Shown here: positions 28,501 through 37,930 of the stretch, one piece after another | How positions within the stretch are numbered: position 1 is the stretch's first letter | Layout: every line of letters begins with the position of its first letter | Source: JAGOFO01 sp964522105 | GTDB lineage: Bacteria > Myxococcota_A > UBA9042 > DTJE01 | DNA: 64,000 nucleotides | NCBI GenBank assembly: GCA_964522105.1 | Contig: CAZFVA010000009.1 | Location: 38,074 to 102,073 of the forward strand | Direction: 5' to 3' | Position numbers and translations under genes: made by a program | Notes under the pieces: model-generated | What the model was told of the DNA's origin: nothing | What the model saw: the letters and a program-made list of their open reading frames with translations, nothing else | Database searches by the model: none

Positions 28501-31500
28501 AGTTGCCCTGCGCCTGCGTCTTGCCAGAATTCTGTGGGAAGAGTTGCAGAGTGTTGACGAGGCCCGCGCTGTATTCCATGGCGTCCTTGAGCTGGACGAT
28601 TCGAATGAAACGGCGCTTGATGCCCTTGAAACGATTTACGAAGAGCTTCAGAACCACAGTGAACTGCTGAAGGTTTACCGCCGTCGCTGCGAAGTTTCGC
28701 CGTACCCCGGTGAAAAGATTGCTTACGCGTTCAAGATGGCCGGTGAACTGTCCGATCACCTTGAAGACATTGAAGGCGCAATCAAGGCAGTCCGCAGTGT
28801 TCTGGATATCGACCCCGAGTATTCGGCGGCCTACCGTCAGCTTGACAGCCTGTATGTCCGTTCGGAAAGGTGGTTCGACCTGGCCGATGTGCTTGAAAGA
28901 CGCATTGAACTGGCCGATGACGCCCAGGACCGCACGTGGCTCCGCCTGCGTATGGCCGAAACACGCGAAATGAAGCTTGAAGACGTCGCCGGCGCGGTTG
29001 ATGTCTACAAGGTGATTCTGGACAGCGATCCGTCGAATGCCGAGGCGCTCAGTCAGTTGGAAAGACTTTTCGGAAATCCGGAAGTCAAGGTCATGGTCGC
29101 CCCGATTCTGCTGCCTGCCTACAGGGCCAGCAGGGACAATGAAAAGCTTGTCACCGTGTATGACGTTCTGGCCGGGGCTGCCGATGACATCGACACACGC
29201 CTTGAACATTACGCCACGATTGCTGACATTCTTGAAAACAGCATCAAGGACACGACCAGGGCGTTTGAATATCGGGCGAAGGCATTCAGGGCCGCCCCGG
29301 AACGGGCCGGACTGGTTGATGAACTGCTTCGTATCGGACAGGTTCGTGACGCCGTTGATGAAGCGGTGTTTGTGCTGGCCGAAAAGGTCTTTGATATTGA
29401 AGACGAAGAACGTCGTCGCGAGACCCACAGAACGATTGCTAAGGTTTGCAGGGACGCCAACGTTGACCGTGAACTGTCAAAGCGCCACTTCAATGCCGTG
29501 CTTGCGCTTGATCCGGCCGACCTTGATGCCGTTGATTCCCTGATCGCCATGTACGAAGCGGACAGCGAAGTCGACAGCCTGGTCGCCCTGATTATCCGCA
29601 AGTCTGATCTTGTTGTCAGTTCAGAAGAACGGGCCGCGCTGCTGCTGTGGGCCGGTGACATCTATGCCGGAGTGCTGGAAAAGGACGAAGACGCCATCGT
29701 CGCGTTCAACGGCGTTCTGGAGATCGACGGCCACAACATGAAGGCCATCGAAGCCCTTGAAGGTCTTTATGAAAAGGCCGGAATGTGGGAAGAACTGGTC
29801 GATGTTCTTGGTCGCAAGGCCGACTACACCGACGGCGATGTCCGCGTCATCGCGCTGAAGAAGAAAGGTCTTGTCCAGCATGAAAAGATGGGTAACACCG
29901 TCGAAGCAATCGAGACGTTCCTTCAGGTCATGGCTATCAATACCGCCGATGTTGACGGAATCCGCACACTGGACCGCCTGTATGCCGCTTCTGAAGACTG
30001 GTGGAATCTGTACTCGACCCTTGAAAACCTGTACGCCCTTGTCCAGGGTGAAGAGCGCCTGACAGTCCAGTTCCGCATGGGCAAACTGCTTGAGCGTGAA
30101 ATGGGTGACCCGACAAAGGCCGTCCAGATTTATGAAAACCTTCTGGAAGAATTCACGGACAACAAGGACGCCGTCGAGGCTCTTGAAGGCATGGTTCGTG
30201 CCGACAATGCGGCGGAAGAGGCGTTCAAGGTGCTGGCCCCCACGCTTTCCGAGCGTGGCGAGTGGATGCGCCTGTACATTGTTTATGAAGTAATTACGGA
30301 AAAGGAAGAAGACATTGCCAGAAAGGTCAGCAACCTTCTGACGATGGGCGAAATTGCCGAACAGCGCATGCAGGAACCTCTGCGTGGATTTGAATGTTAC
30401 GGCAGGGCCTTTACGACTGACCCGCTGAATCCGGAAGCCCGCGAGCGTATCGAATCGCTGGCGACAGCCCACGATATGTGGGACAACGTCCCGGGATTGC
30501 TGCTTGAAGGCGCCAAGTCGGTCGAGGGCACTCCTGATGCTCTGGCCCTGCGTCTGCGTGCCGCGACCATCCTGCGTGACAGCGTCGGCGACCTTGATGC
30601 GTCAGCCCTTGCGTTTGAAAGCATCATTGAAGACATCCCGGACAATATGTCCGCGCTGCCGGCCCTTGATGCCATTTACACGAAGCTGGAAAACTGGAAG
30701 GACCTCTCCCGGATCCTGCGCGCCGAATACGATGCTGTTCAGGCGTTCGGGCAGAAGGTCGATTTCCTGCTGCGTTCAGCCGTCGTGTCTGAAGAAAAGC
30801 TGGACAATCCTGCCGCCGCCTTGGAAGCCCGTCAGGAAGTCCTGTACCTGTCACCGAATAATCCTGACGCCGTGGCCGGGATCCGGGCCATGTTCAACGC
30901 CGGTAAATTCCGCGCGCAAGCCCTTGAAATCCTTGAACCAATCTATCTTGATACCGCTGCATACCAGGACCTGGCAACAGTCTACGAAGCCGTTCTGGCC
31001 GATGTCGAAGACGCCGGTGAACGTCGCGGAGTCATGACGAAGCTGGCCGAAGTCTGGGAAAAGAAGCTTGTCGATCTGACAGCGGCGATGACCTGGTACG
31101 GCCGCGCCTTTGAACTTGATCCGGCCGATGAATCGCTGCTTATGCAGGTCGAAATGCTGGCCGGTACATCTGGAAACTTCAAGCTGCTGCTGGACATTCT
31201 TCTGGCCGCCGCCACTGCCTGCGAAGACGAAGAACGCAAGGTCTATCTGTGGCACAAGGCTCTGGAAACGGCCCGCGACAGACTGTTCGACATCGCGAAG
31301 GCAGAAGATATCGGCAAGTGGATTGTCGGGGTCTGCAAGACCGACCGCACAGCGTTGTCAGCTCTTGACGCCATGTACGAATCCCAGGGCCGCTGGCAGG
31401 ATCTGCTTGGTATCCTTACTGACGAAGTAGCCGCGTCAGACTTTGACGACGAAAAGACCGGCTTCCTGCTTCGTATCGGCGCCCTGCAGAGGGACCGTCT

Positions 31501-34500
31501 TGATAATCTGGAAGGCGCTGTCGCCGCATACACGCAGATTGTGAAATCTGACGAAATGCACCGCGAGGCCCTTACCGCACTGAGCGTTCTGCACGAGCTG
31601 CGCGCCGAGTGGGAAGACCTGTTCAACGTGTTGTCGCGCCTGGCAGATGTGGCCCAGACCGGCGACGAAAGGGCAGTTATTCAGCGCAAGCTGGCCGTAC
31701 TGGCCGAAGAAAAGCTGGAACGCACAGAAACGGCGCTCGGCCTGTGGGACGAAGTCTCCAGAACCGATCCCAATGATGTCGCGGCCCTTCGCAATCTTGA
31801 AAGACTTTATGCCGCCAGGGAAGACTGGAACGCCTTTGTTGATGCGTGCGAGCGTGAACTGCCGCTGATGGCTGACGATCCGGCCCGTTCCGGTGACCTG
31901 CTGCGCAGCATTGCCCGTGCCGCTGAAAATGAACTTGGTGACACATTCCAGGCTCAGAACGCGTGGCGCCGAATCCTGGACACGACTGCCGATGACATGG
32001 ATGCGCTTCAGGCTCTGCGTCGTCTGTACCGCGAATCCGGCGATATCGAAGCCCTTTCGCGTATCCTGGTTTCCATCGTGGACAGCGGACTGGTTGTCGG
32101 TGACGAGCGTAAAGCTCTTTTCCAGGAACTTGCCGAACTGCTGACCAACGAACTTCCGCGTTTTGACGAGGCCATCAACTGGTGGAACAAGGTCGTCGAG
32201 ATGGCGCCGGAAGACACCGATGCCCTTACAAACCTGGAAAGACTTTACGAAGACACCGGGCGCTTTGAAGAATGTGTCCGTGTTACGAAGCGGCTTGTTG
32301 AACTGACGAAAGGCAAGGGCAAGAAGGCAGATATGCTTTCCCGCGCCGCTTCGATGCAGGCCGACCAGATGAAGGACCTTGTTGGCGCAGCCATAACCCT
32401 GCAGACAGTTGTCGGGATTAACGGCGGCAACATGGAAGTGTCCGAAAGGCTTCAGGATCTGTACACCAGACTTGAAGACTGGGACAGCCTTGCAGACGTT
32501 CTGCTGGCGCGTGACGGCCTGTTGAAGGACCTTGACGACAGGGTCAACAACTTCTGTGAAGTGGCCAGGGTTTTTGAAAGTCGCAAGGGCGAAAAGGAAT
32601 CGGCGTTCCTGATCTATACGAAGGCCGCTGAAGTTAATCCGGCTGACGAAAACACGTTCATCGAGCTGTGGCGCCTGGCTCAGGAAATCCAGAACTGGGG
32701 CGATTACGTTGACATGCTGTCCGCTTTTGTTGACGGCATGGGCGATGATTCTCGTCAGGAACACCTGCTCCGCTTCGGTGAAGTGCTTTCAACGCATACC
32801 GACAGAACGGCCGACGCAGTTGGCTATTATGAAAAGGTCATTGCTGACTGGCCCGAAAACGAAGTCGCGCTGGAGGCATTGACCCGCCTGTACACGCAGG
32901 TTGAAAGCTACGACAAGCTGGTCACTGTCCTTGAAGCTCGCGTGGAGCTGAGCCCCGACTATCTGGAAAAGGTCCAGTTGCAGTTCCTGGCAGCCGAAGT
33001 CCTTGAAGGCAAGGTTGGTGATCCGGCCAGGGCCGTTGTGTCCTACGCCAAGGTTCTGGACTATGACGAAGGTCATGTGGCAACTCTGGACGCCCTGATC
33101 AGGCTTTACACCGCCCTTCAGAACTGGGAAAAACTGGTCGAAGCCCTTGATCGCAAGGCAGTTAATGTGCCTGCCGATGAAGTGGCTGTTCGTTACCAGA
33201 TGGGCCTCGTTCTTGAAGAAAACGTCGGTGACCCGGAAAGGGCCATCAAGGCTTACGAGCAGGTTCTTGAGCTGTCCCCGTCACATTCTGAATGTATTGA
33301 CAGACTGCAGTCGCTTTACGGCGGACTGGAAGACTGGGCCGGACTTGCTGATGTGTTCCAGCGTCTTCTGGACATGTCGAACGAAGTTCCTGACCGGATT
33401 CTGTTCTGCAACAGGCTTGCAATCCTTTATCAGGATGCTCTTGGTGACAAGCGCAAGGCCCTTGATTACTGGCAGCAGGTCCTGGACATGGACGCCAACG
33501 ACGACGAAGTCTTCGAAACGGCTGTCCGTCTGCTTACCGATCTGGAAGACTGGGGCGAACTGATCAACCTGTATGAAAGCAGAATTGGCAGGGTAGATGA
33601 CACTGAAGTTCGCATCTTCACACTGACAAGGCTTGCGGACGTTTATGAAAAGCGTCTGGAAGACATCAATTCCGCAGTTTCGTGTTACCAGCGCATGCTG
33701 GAATTCCGCCCGGACCATACTGTCGGCTACTCTGAACTGGTCAGAATGTTCAGCGCGATGGAGTCATGGGAAGACGTCGTTGATACGTACGTCAAGTGGA
33801 AGGAACACGTTGACTCGGACGTCAGAATGGTCGAACTGATGTTGCTGGCGGCTGATGTCGTCAGGGACAAGCTGGAAAATCCCGAACGCGCAATTGACAT
33901 GCTGCGGGGTATTCTGGTCGTCGATCCTGTTAACCGCGAAGCGTCCAGCCGACTGATTGCCATTTATGGCGACCTTGAAGACTGGGAAAAGGTTGCCGCC
34001 GTCCATCTGGGCATGGAAAGCCATGTTCATTCGGATGACGACAAGGCGCACCTGCGGTCTGCCGCCGGTGACGTGTACATGCACAAACTGAAGGACCGCC
34101 TGCACGCGATCGAGCACTACGAAAAGGCGCTGGATTACAATCCGCGTCTGTTTGACGTGGCTCAGTCACTTGCCGGTGCTTATGTTGCCGCTGCCCGCTG
34201 GGAAAAGGCCGAGCCGCTGCTTGACATGCTGGCGTCCGACGCCCGCGTGATGGCCGATCCCGACCGCTCCGCTGAAGTCCATTTCGAGATGGGTCTGTGC
34301 GGCGAAAAGCTGTTCGATTTCGAAAAGGCTTTCCGCGAATACCAGATTGCCATAAAGGTGCGCCCGAATCACGTCAGGACCGTTCTTGGTCTTGGTCGTC
34401 TGTATCAGCGCAAGGAACTGTGGCAGCTTGCCAAGGATAACCTGGTCAAGGCGATGGAACTGGGCGGCGCAGATATGCCGACCGAAGATCGCGTCGAGAT

Positions 34501-36343
34501 TGGCTATGCACTTGGTGAAATCAACCTGGCCCTTGGTGATCTGAAGGACGCCGTCGTTCAGCTTGATAAGGTTCTGGAGCTGGCCCCCAGTAATGAAAGG
34601 GCCGTCGAGCTGCAGATCGCGATTGCTGAACGCCGTGAAGACTGGCCGGCCGTCATCCGGTACAAGCAGGCGCGTGCAGACGTGCGTCAGGACCCATACG
34701 AAAGATTCAGCGTCCTGCTGGAAGTTGGCGACATCTATAAAGAAAAGATGGGCAACATCCACGGGGCCACGGCTGCCTACAAGGAAGCTCTGGACATCGA
34801 CCCGGGTGCCAAGGTCGCCCTGATGCGCCTGTTCAACCTGTACCTCGAAAGTGGTGCGATTGAAGATGCGCTGTATATCCTTGAAAGCCTGGCGATGGCG
34901 GAAGACAGTCCTGAACAGCGCGCCAAGATCTATGTCCAGATGGCCGCCCTTTATCAGGAAAAGCTTTCTGACGATGGTCGCGCAATCGAATACTTGAATA
35001 CCGCACTGGATTCCGACCCGAACCGTCTTGAAGCGTTCCGGGCGATTGACGAAATCCTTACGCACAACAAGGACTGGGCCGGTCAGGCTGAAGCCTATCG
35101 GCGCATGCTTGAAAGGCTGAAGGGCGGCAATCAGAAGGAACTGGAATACAGACTGTACGCCAACCTGGGTGAAATTTACCGGTCGCGCCTGAAGGAAATG
35201 GATTATGCGGTCTCCGCGTACTCGATGGCCGTTCAGATTAAGCCGGAAGAAAAGCGGACCCACGAAATTCTGGCTCAGCTCTTTGAAGTGTCGGGCGACC
35301 AGCTTGACAAGGCCATTGAATCGCATCGTCAGATCGTCAGCCTCGGCCCGATTGCCAAGGATGCCGCGCCTTCTTACAAGGCGATGCGCCGTTTATTCCT
35401 GGACATGAAGGAATTCGACAAGGCCTTCGTTATTTCTTCAATCATGCGTGCGATGGACATTGCTGATGAAGAAGAAAAGAAGTTCTACGAAGACAACATG
35501 GAACCTGGAGTGCCGTGGTTCAAGGGCACCATCGACCCGCTGCGCTGGGAATCGCACCTGATGGCCAGGAACGAAAACGTGCTGCTGGGCAGAACGCTGC
35601 AGGTCCTTTATCAGGGCATCGGGCAGCACCTGGGTGTCAAGGACATCAAGGATCTCGGCCTGCGCAAGAAGCCCGAAATGGACCTGGACCAGAAGCTGGT
35701 CTTTGTGAACATCTACAAGGCCGTCAACAAGGCTCTGGGGCCGCTGCCGCACAAAGTGTACCGCGATGACAACCCGACCGGCCTGAAGCTGGAATTCCTG
35801 TCACCGCCGGCACTGATTGTGGGTTCGGATATGCTGACCGGACATGATGAGTATGATGTCGCGTTCCAGATTGGACGCCAGCTTACTTATCTGCACCCGA
35901 TGCATTTCCTGGCTTCTGTCAAAAACCAGACGGAACTGAAGATTTTCATGGCCGCAGTCCTGAAGTTCTGTAACCCGAACATGCAGCTTTCAGCTGGTGC
36001 TGATGTTGTAATGGAACTGTCCAGAACGATCGATCGCAAGATGTCGCAGCAGCAGAAAAACCAGATCAGCAAGCTGGTCGAGGATCTGTTGAAGCGCTAC
36101 CCGATGAGCATCGAGGACATGTTCAAGGACTTCTTCAGAAGCATGGAAATTTCAGGTCTGCGCGGCGGTGCGCTTGTTGCGTGTAACGTCCCGGCAACCT
36201 TGAACTTCCTGCGTGGTGAAGATATGGGATTCTCGGGCATGTCGCAGCGTGAAAGGATTGAAGAAGTCCTGCGCTTCGTCGTTTCCGAAGACCACTTCAT
36301 CCTGCGCCGCGCTCTGGGCATCAATCTGGAATCACGGGCGTAG
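25586..36343 (+). CDS. giant TPR-repeat protein (3,585 residues)
   Basis: The largest gene in the window, encoding about 390 kDa. The ATG at 25586 has SD GGAG six bases upstream; the GTG three bases earlier is too close to the SD. There is no signal peptide or transmembrane segment, so it is probably cytoplasmic. After about 120 residues, roughly 43 tandem units of about 72 residues run to about residue 3310, each made of a W-x-x-L-x-x-(V/L)-(Y/L) helix pair and a second TPR with (L/I)-(D/E)-x-(D)-P-x-N and LExLYxxxxxW. Five units (near 27.0, 28.2, 29.1, 30.2 and 30.9 kb) are longer, about 85-89 residues. The last 270 residues are a separate domain (DVAFQIGRQLTYLHPMHFLA) without a catalytic motif. 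It is likely a scaffold; relatives exist in Myxococcota. Confidence 0.9.
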   Translation: MEVTEFMVELEVNPNDNVAFDKAIEDALTQGGVEGLELFLAEVMESLGKGPVADTFLKKLDTLFRKERNTDKGRVLAWTAGLVAWKILDDVVKAEFYMRALGEEPASDVDTWLEFYRVFYASRGNWLRLEQFMAEAGQKAGKSELEIKRSLARTAAQFDNPSKELSYWQEVAKLDAADEEASNQLEKLYTKLQRWPSLAELYKNRLTALPEDAVKEKVEALYFMLDIYAEKMHAEPKVLSTYQMILDIDPSNVEAMDSLLDRYEKAGRWPDYAKVLDRKIEQTADIDARIGLMEKKADLMESRFANAMEALKSYESILEIAPGRKDILDKLKDLYEKRRDFENLIRIRRTEAENLTDIPEKIALYMELAIMATDRLRKFPVAIELWEKVLGLDDANDEALKNLEGLYERTKNTESLAQVLRRRIDLAPGAAEQVQLLEKLAQLFGTKLEDTVGAMETWRMILDVDPTHDRAKRELRTRYLSEHKWEELEWFLRKYGTVDELARTLESQVNSIEKNTEKRDILFKLAAIWRDEVDQPQRAVKNIEGVLAIYGDDLRAANELIDLYRGLADWRKLPKVYEIAIGGTVNVEERQALRIEAAEVIETQLHNVKDAFFLYLSAFQEDMLNSGLQGQLERLAGPSDNWDVYVSVLEMAVGIMDETDRKIATWLRIGEIYNENLGDAEAAQAAFKNALELDNSNRRAISALEALYRKLNRDEDLIGILQMRLSLVVDADERKAVRFEIAGALYERMANVDDAVSTYTDILEEDPFEWRAYAEFAELLLTEKRFAELRDLLNKQVEALFSQGDINAGALADLYCRIGLLTAGIDGKGDHALDSFAMALDYVPGHAETVEILEDMLGSESLRPRLVDLLKGPFEAARRYADLADLIEIELVIRGDSIDTIELLWKVEGLYAGAAADDNKRFRALSRILMVTPDDTKAWDNLESVTRAIGAWRSLAELYLVAVEGIEAPDSRVALRLRLARILWEELQSVDEARAVFHGVLELDDSNETALDALETIYEELQNHSELLKVYRRRCEVSPYPGEKIAYAFKMAGELSDHLEDIEGAIKAVRSVLDIDPEYSAAYRQLDSLYVRSERWFDLADVLERRIELADDAQDRTWLRLRMAETREMKLEDVAGAVDVYKVILDSDPSNAEALSQLERLFGNPEVKVMVAPILLPAYRASRDNEKLVTVYDVLAGAADDIDTRLEHYATIADILENSIKDTTRAFEYRAKAFRAAPERAGLVDELLRIGQVRDAVDEAVFVLAEKVFDIEDEERRRETHRTIAKVCRDANVDRELSKRHFNAVLALDPADLDAVDSLIAMYEADSEVDSLVALIIRKSDLVVSSEERAALLLWAGDIYAGVLEKDEDAIVAFNGVLEIDGHNMKAIEALEGLYEKAGMWEELVDVLGRKADYTDGDVRVIALKKKGLVQHEKMGNTVEAIETFLQVMAINTADVDGIRTLDRLYAASEDWWNLYSTLENLYALVQGEERLTVQFRMGKLLEREMGDPTKAVQIYENLLEEFTDNKDAVEALEGMVRADNAAEEAFKVLAPTLSERGEWMRLYIVYEVITEKEEDIARKVSNLLTMGEIAEQRMQEPLRGFECYGRAFTTDPLNPEARERIESLATAHDMWDNVPGLLLEGAKSVEGTPDALALRLRAATILRDSVGDLDASALAFESIIEDIPDNMSALPALDAIYTKLENWKDLSRILRAEYDAVQAFGQKVDFLLRSAVVSEEKLDNPAAALEARQEVLYLSPNNPDAVAGIRAMFNAGKFRAQALEILEPIYLDTAAYQDLATVYEAVLADVEDAGERRGVMTKLAEVWEKKLVDLTAAMTWYGRAFELDPADESLLMQVEMLAGTSGNFKLLLDILLAAATACEDEERKVYLWHKALETARDRLFDIAKAEDIGKWIVGVCKTDRTALSALDAMYESQGRWQDLLGILTDEVAASDFDDEKTGFLLRIGALQRDRLDNLEGAVAAYTQIVKSDEMHREALTALSVLHELRAEWEDLFNVLSRLADVAQTGDERAVIQRKLAVLAEEKLERTETALGLWDEVSRTDPNDVAALRNLERLYAAREDWNAFVDACERELPLMADDPARSGDLLRSIARAAENELGDTFQAQNAWRRILDTTADDMDALQALRRLYRESGDIEALSRILVSIVDSGLVVGDERKALFQELAELLTNELPRFDEAINWWNKVVEMAPEDTDALTNLERLYEDTGRFEECVRVTKRLVELTKGKGKKADMLSRAASMQADQMKDLVGAAITLQTVVGINGGNMEVSERLQDLYTRLEDWDSLADVLLARDGLLKDLDDRVNNFCEVARVFESRKGEKESAFLIYTKAAEVNPADENTFIELWRLAQEIQNWGDYVDMLSAFVDGMGDDSRQEHLLRFGEVLSTHTDRTADAVGYYEKVIADWPENEVALEALTRLYTQVESYDKLVTVLEARVELSPDYLEKVQLQFLAAEVLEGKVGDPARAVVSYAKVLDYDEGHVATLDALIRLYTALQNWEKLVEALDRKAVNVPADEVAVRYQMGLVLEENVGDPERAIKAYEQVLELSPSHSECIDRLQSLYGGLEDWAGLADVFQRLLDMSNEVPDRILFCNRLAILYQDALGDKRKALDYWQQVLDMDANDDEVFETAVRLLTDLEDWGELINLYESRIGRVDDTEVRIFTLTRLADVYEKRLEDINSAVSCYQRMLEFRPDHTVGYSELVRMFSAMESWEDVVDTYVKWKEHVDSDVRMVELMLLAADVVRDKLENPERAIDMLRGILVVDPVNREASSRLIAIYGDLEDWEKVAAVHLGMESHVHSDDDKAHLRSAAGDVYMHKLKDRLHAIEHYEKALDYNPRLFDVAQSLAGAYVAAARWEKAEPLLDMLASDARVMADPDRSAEVHFEMGLCGEKLFDFEKAFREYQIAIKVRPNHVRTVLGLGRLYQRKELWQLAKDNLVKAMELGGADMPTEDRVEIGYALGEINLALGDLKDAVVQLDKVLELAPSNERAVELQIAIAERREDWPAVIRYKQARADVRQDPYERFSVLLEVGDIYKEKMGNIHGATAAYKEALDIDPGAKVALMRLFNLYLESGAIEDALYILESLAMAEDSPEQRAKIYVQMAALYQEKLSDDGRAIEYLNTALDSDPNRLEAFRAIDEILTHNKDWAGQAEAYRRMLERLKGGNQKELEYRLYANLGEIYRSRLKEMDYAVSAYSMAVQIKPEEKRTHEILAQLFEVSGDQLDKAIESHRQIVSLGPIAKDAAPSYKAMRRLFLDMKEFDKAFVISSIMRAMDIADEEEKKFYEDNMEPGVPWFKGTIDPLRWESHLMARNENVLLGRTLQVLYQGIGQHLGVKDIKDLGLRKKPEMDLDQKLVFVNIYKAVNKALGPLPHKVYRDDNPTGLKLEFLSPPALIVGSDMLTGHDEYDVAFQIGRQLTYLHPMHFLASVKNQTELKIFMAAVLKFCNPNMQLSAGADVVMELSRTIDRKMSQQQKNQISKLVEDLLKRYPMSIEDMFKDFFRSMEISGLRGGALVACNVPATLNFLRGEDMGFSGMSQRERIEEVLRFVVSEDHFILRRALGINLESRA

Positions 36344-37885
36344 GCTCGGGTCAGACTTCAATCCCAATCCGACAGCTTTGCCAAATCCCGAATATCGCGG
36401 GTGATTTTCAAGCCAGGGCAACAGTGTGATCATGGTTTCGCGGGCGGTCGGGCCGTCCGGGGCAGCCAGCGCAAGTTCCACGGCCTTTTTGTCGGTGTAC
36501 CCGGTGCGCCGTGCTTTCGCGATAAGGTTTGTGACCCACGTCACCTTTTCAGGCATGCTGGAAAGCTTCGGCAGGCTGGAATCGGGCCACTCGGCGTCGG
36601 GAAGCAGGTCGGTCAGGTATTCGTCGTACAGCAGGTCGCGGGTTGCACTGAAGTCGGCCAGCGTTCCTGAATCCTCGGCCAGCCAGTCAAGCAGAATTCG
36701 CTGCTCGTCACGTGACTGGTGGACCTGAGCGACTGCGGCTGTGACGAAGGCGGTGTTGCCGGTTGCGTTCCATGAAGCTACCCGATCCATCCACATCAAG
36801 GCCCATACGCCCTGATAGACTTTGTCGCCGGCAGCAAGGTCTGCCACGTTTGCGACATAGGCGGCCGCCAGTACCCCGATATACGGCAGGTTTTGCGGGT
36901 TTATCAGTGGAATTCTGGACCACGCGGCCAGAAAGTCGTGTTTAACCCACTTCTTGTAGTTGAAATTAGCCCTGGCGCACTCGATGGTCGGAATTACATC
37001 GTTTGAAGTGTCGGTGAACTGTGCTGCACACTCGCTGTCAGGCTTGTCGGGAAGGGAAGGCCCTTTCGGCTGCATCCTGCTGACGTTTGTTCCGAAGTTT
37101 TCCTGCGTCAGATCGTCCAGCGCACCCGATGGAAATTCGCTTCCAACTACCTTTTCAAGTCTTTGTTTGTACGCCATTTTTGTCTGTTCAAGGTCATCTC
37201 GTGTGATTTGGCCATCGTTTATTCTGTATCCGATTGCCAGTGCGCGTTTGACGTCACGCTCGATTAGCAGTTTTTCAATCGCCGTATGCGGTTGTGTCAG
37301 TAGTCTGGTCTGAATTCTGGCCGAGCAGGTCTTGTCGCCCTCTGCGCACATTCCGTAGTCGCGACCGGGTAAAACCGGTTCAGTCAGAATTACGGGTGGC
37401 GGCGTCGTCCTGTCGCGGCCTGATGTTGCCTTTTTGCCTGCGGAAGCAGAAACAGCGGTAATCGTCGCAATCGGGGTCCGACTGGTCATGCGCCTGGTGC
37501 GGTCAAAGTCGCTTGACGTTTCTACCGTTGTTTCGCTGATAAGGACCAGTGTAATAACCCATGGCGGGCCACCTTTGATATCCAGAGTAACCCGCGAATT
37601 GTTCGCGGAACGTCTGGATGCCAGTGCATATGAAAGCAGCTTTCTGGTACGTTTGTCAGCAATCAGGGCTGACTTGAGCTCTGCAGGCAGCCTGGAACCC
37701 TCAAACATGTGATTAAGAGCCAGGTCATCCGGCTGGTACCATCCCCGGATGGATTGAGCCTCTACATATACGTCGGCGGTGATGGTGTATCTGGAGCCTG
37801 CCGATGCCGGAACGGCAACAGTCGTGGACAAAAGAATCAGGCCCATGACTGGCAATAAGGTTCTGGCGCATCTCGATGTGTGCAT
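36332..37885 (-). CDS. secreted protein of unknown function
   Basis: This 517-residue protein has a Sec signal peptide (about 1-29, ending ASA-GS). The N-terminal part (30-130) looks beta-rich (YTITADVYVEAQS, RVTLDIKGGPPWVITLVLISE). A Thr/Pro-rich linker with two Cys (MCAEGDKTCSAR) follows, then a mainly helical C-terminal half with two more Cys. I do not recognise the family. Its 3' end overlaps the end of the giant TPR gene by 12 bases in convergent orientation. The start lies 45 bases downstream of the THUMP methyltransferase stop, so the two are probably co-transcribed. Confidence 0.7.
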   Translation of the reverse strand: MHTSRCARTLLPVMGLILLSTTVAVPASAGSRYTITADVYVEAQSIRGWYQPDDLALNHMFEGSRLPAELKSALIADKRTRKLLSYALASRRSANNSRVTLDIKGGPPWVITLVLISETTVETSSDFDRTRRMTSRTPIATITAVSASAGKKATSGRDRTTPPPVILTEPVLPGRDYGMCAEGDKTCSARIQTRLLTQPHTAIEKLLIERDVKRALAIGYRINDGQITRDDLEQTKMAYKQRLEKVVGSEFPSGALDDLTQENFGTNVSRMQPKGPSLPDKPDSECAAQFTDTSNDVIPTIECARANFNYKKWVKHDFLAAWSRIPLINPQNLPYIGVLAAAYVANVADLAAGDKVYQGVWALMWMDRVASWNATGNTAFVTAAVAQVHQSRDEQRILLDWLAEDSGTLADFSATRDLLYDEYLTDLLPDAEWPDSSLPKLSSMPEKVTWVTNLIAKARRTGYTDKKAVELALAAPDGPTARETMITLLPWLENHPRYSGFGKAVGLGLKSDPSLRP

Positions 37886-37930
37886 AAAGTAATCCCGTAA
37901 TTACAACAGGATCATAACGCCGACTGCCGG

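Noticed and set aside
31436..32764. Antisense open frames of 317-442 codons inside the giant TPR gene, this being the longest
   Set aside because: They follow the repeat unit of the sense protein in the same relative frame and have no ribosome sites or known motifs. They reflect repeated sense codons such as GAA, CTG and GAC.
35515..36343. Metallopeptidase domain at the C terminus of the giant TPR protein
   Set aside because: The GHDEYDVAFQIGRQL region superficially resembles a zinc-protease helix, but no HExxH or equivalent ligand set is present.
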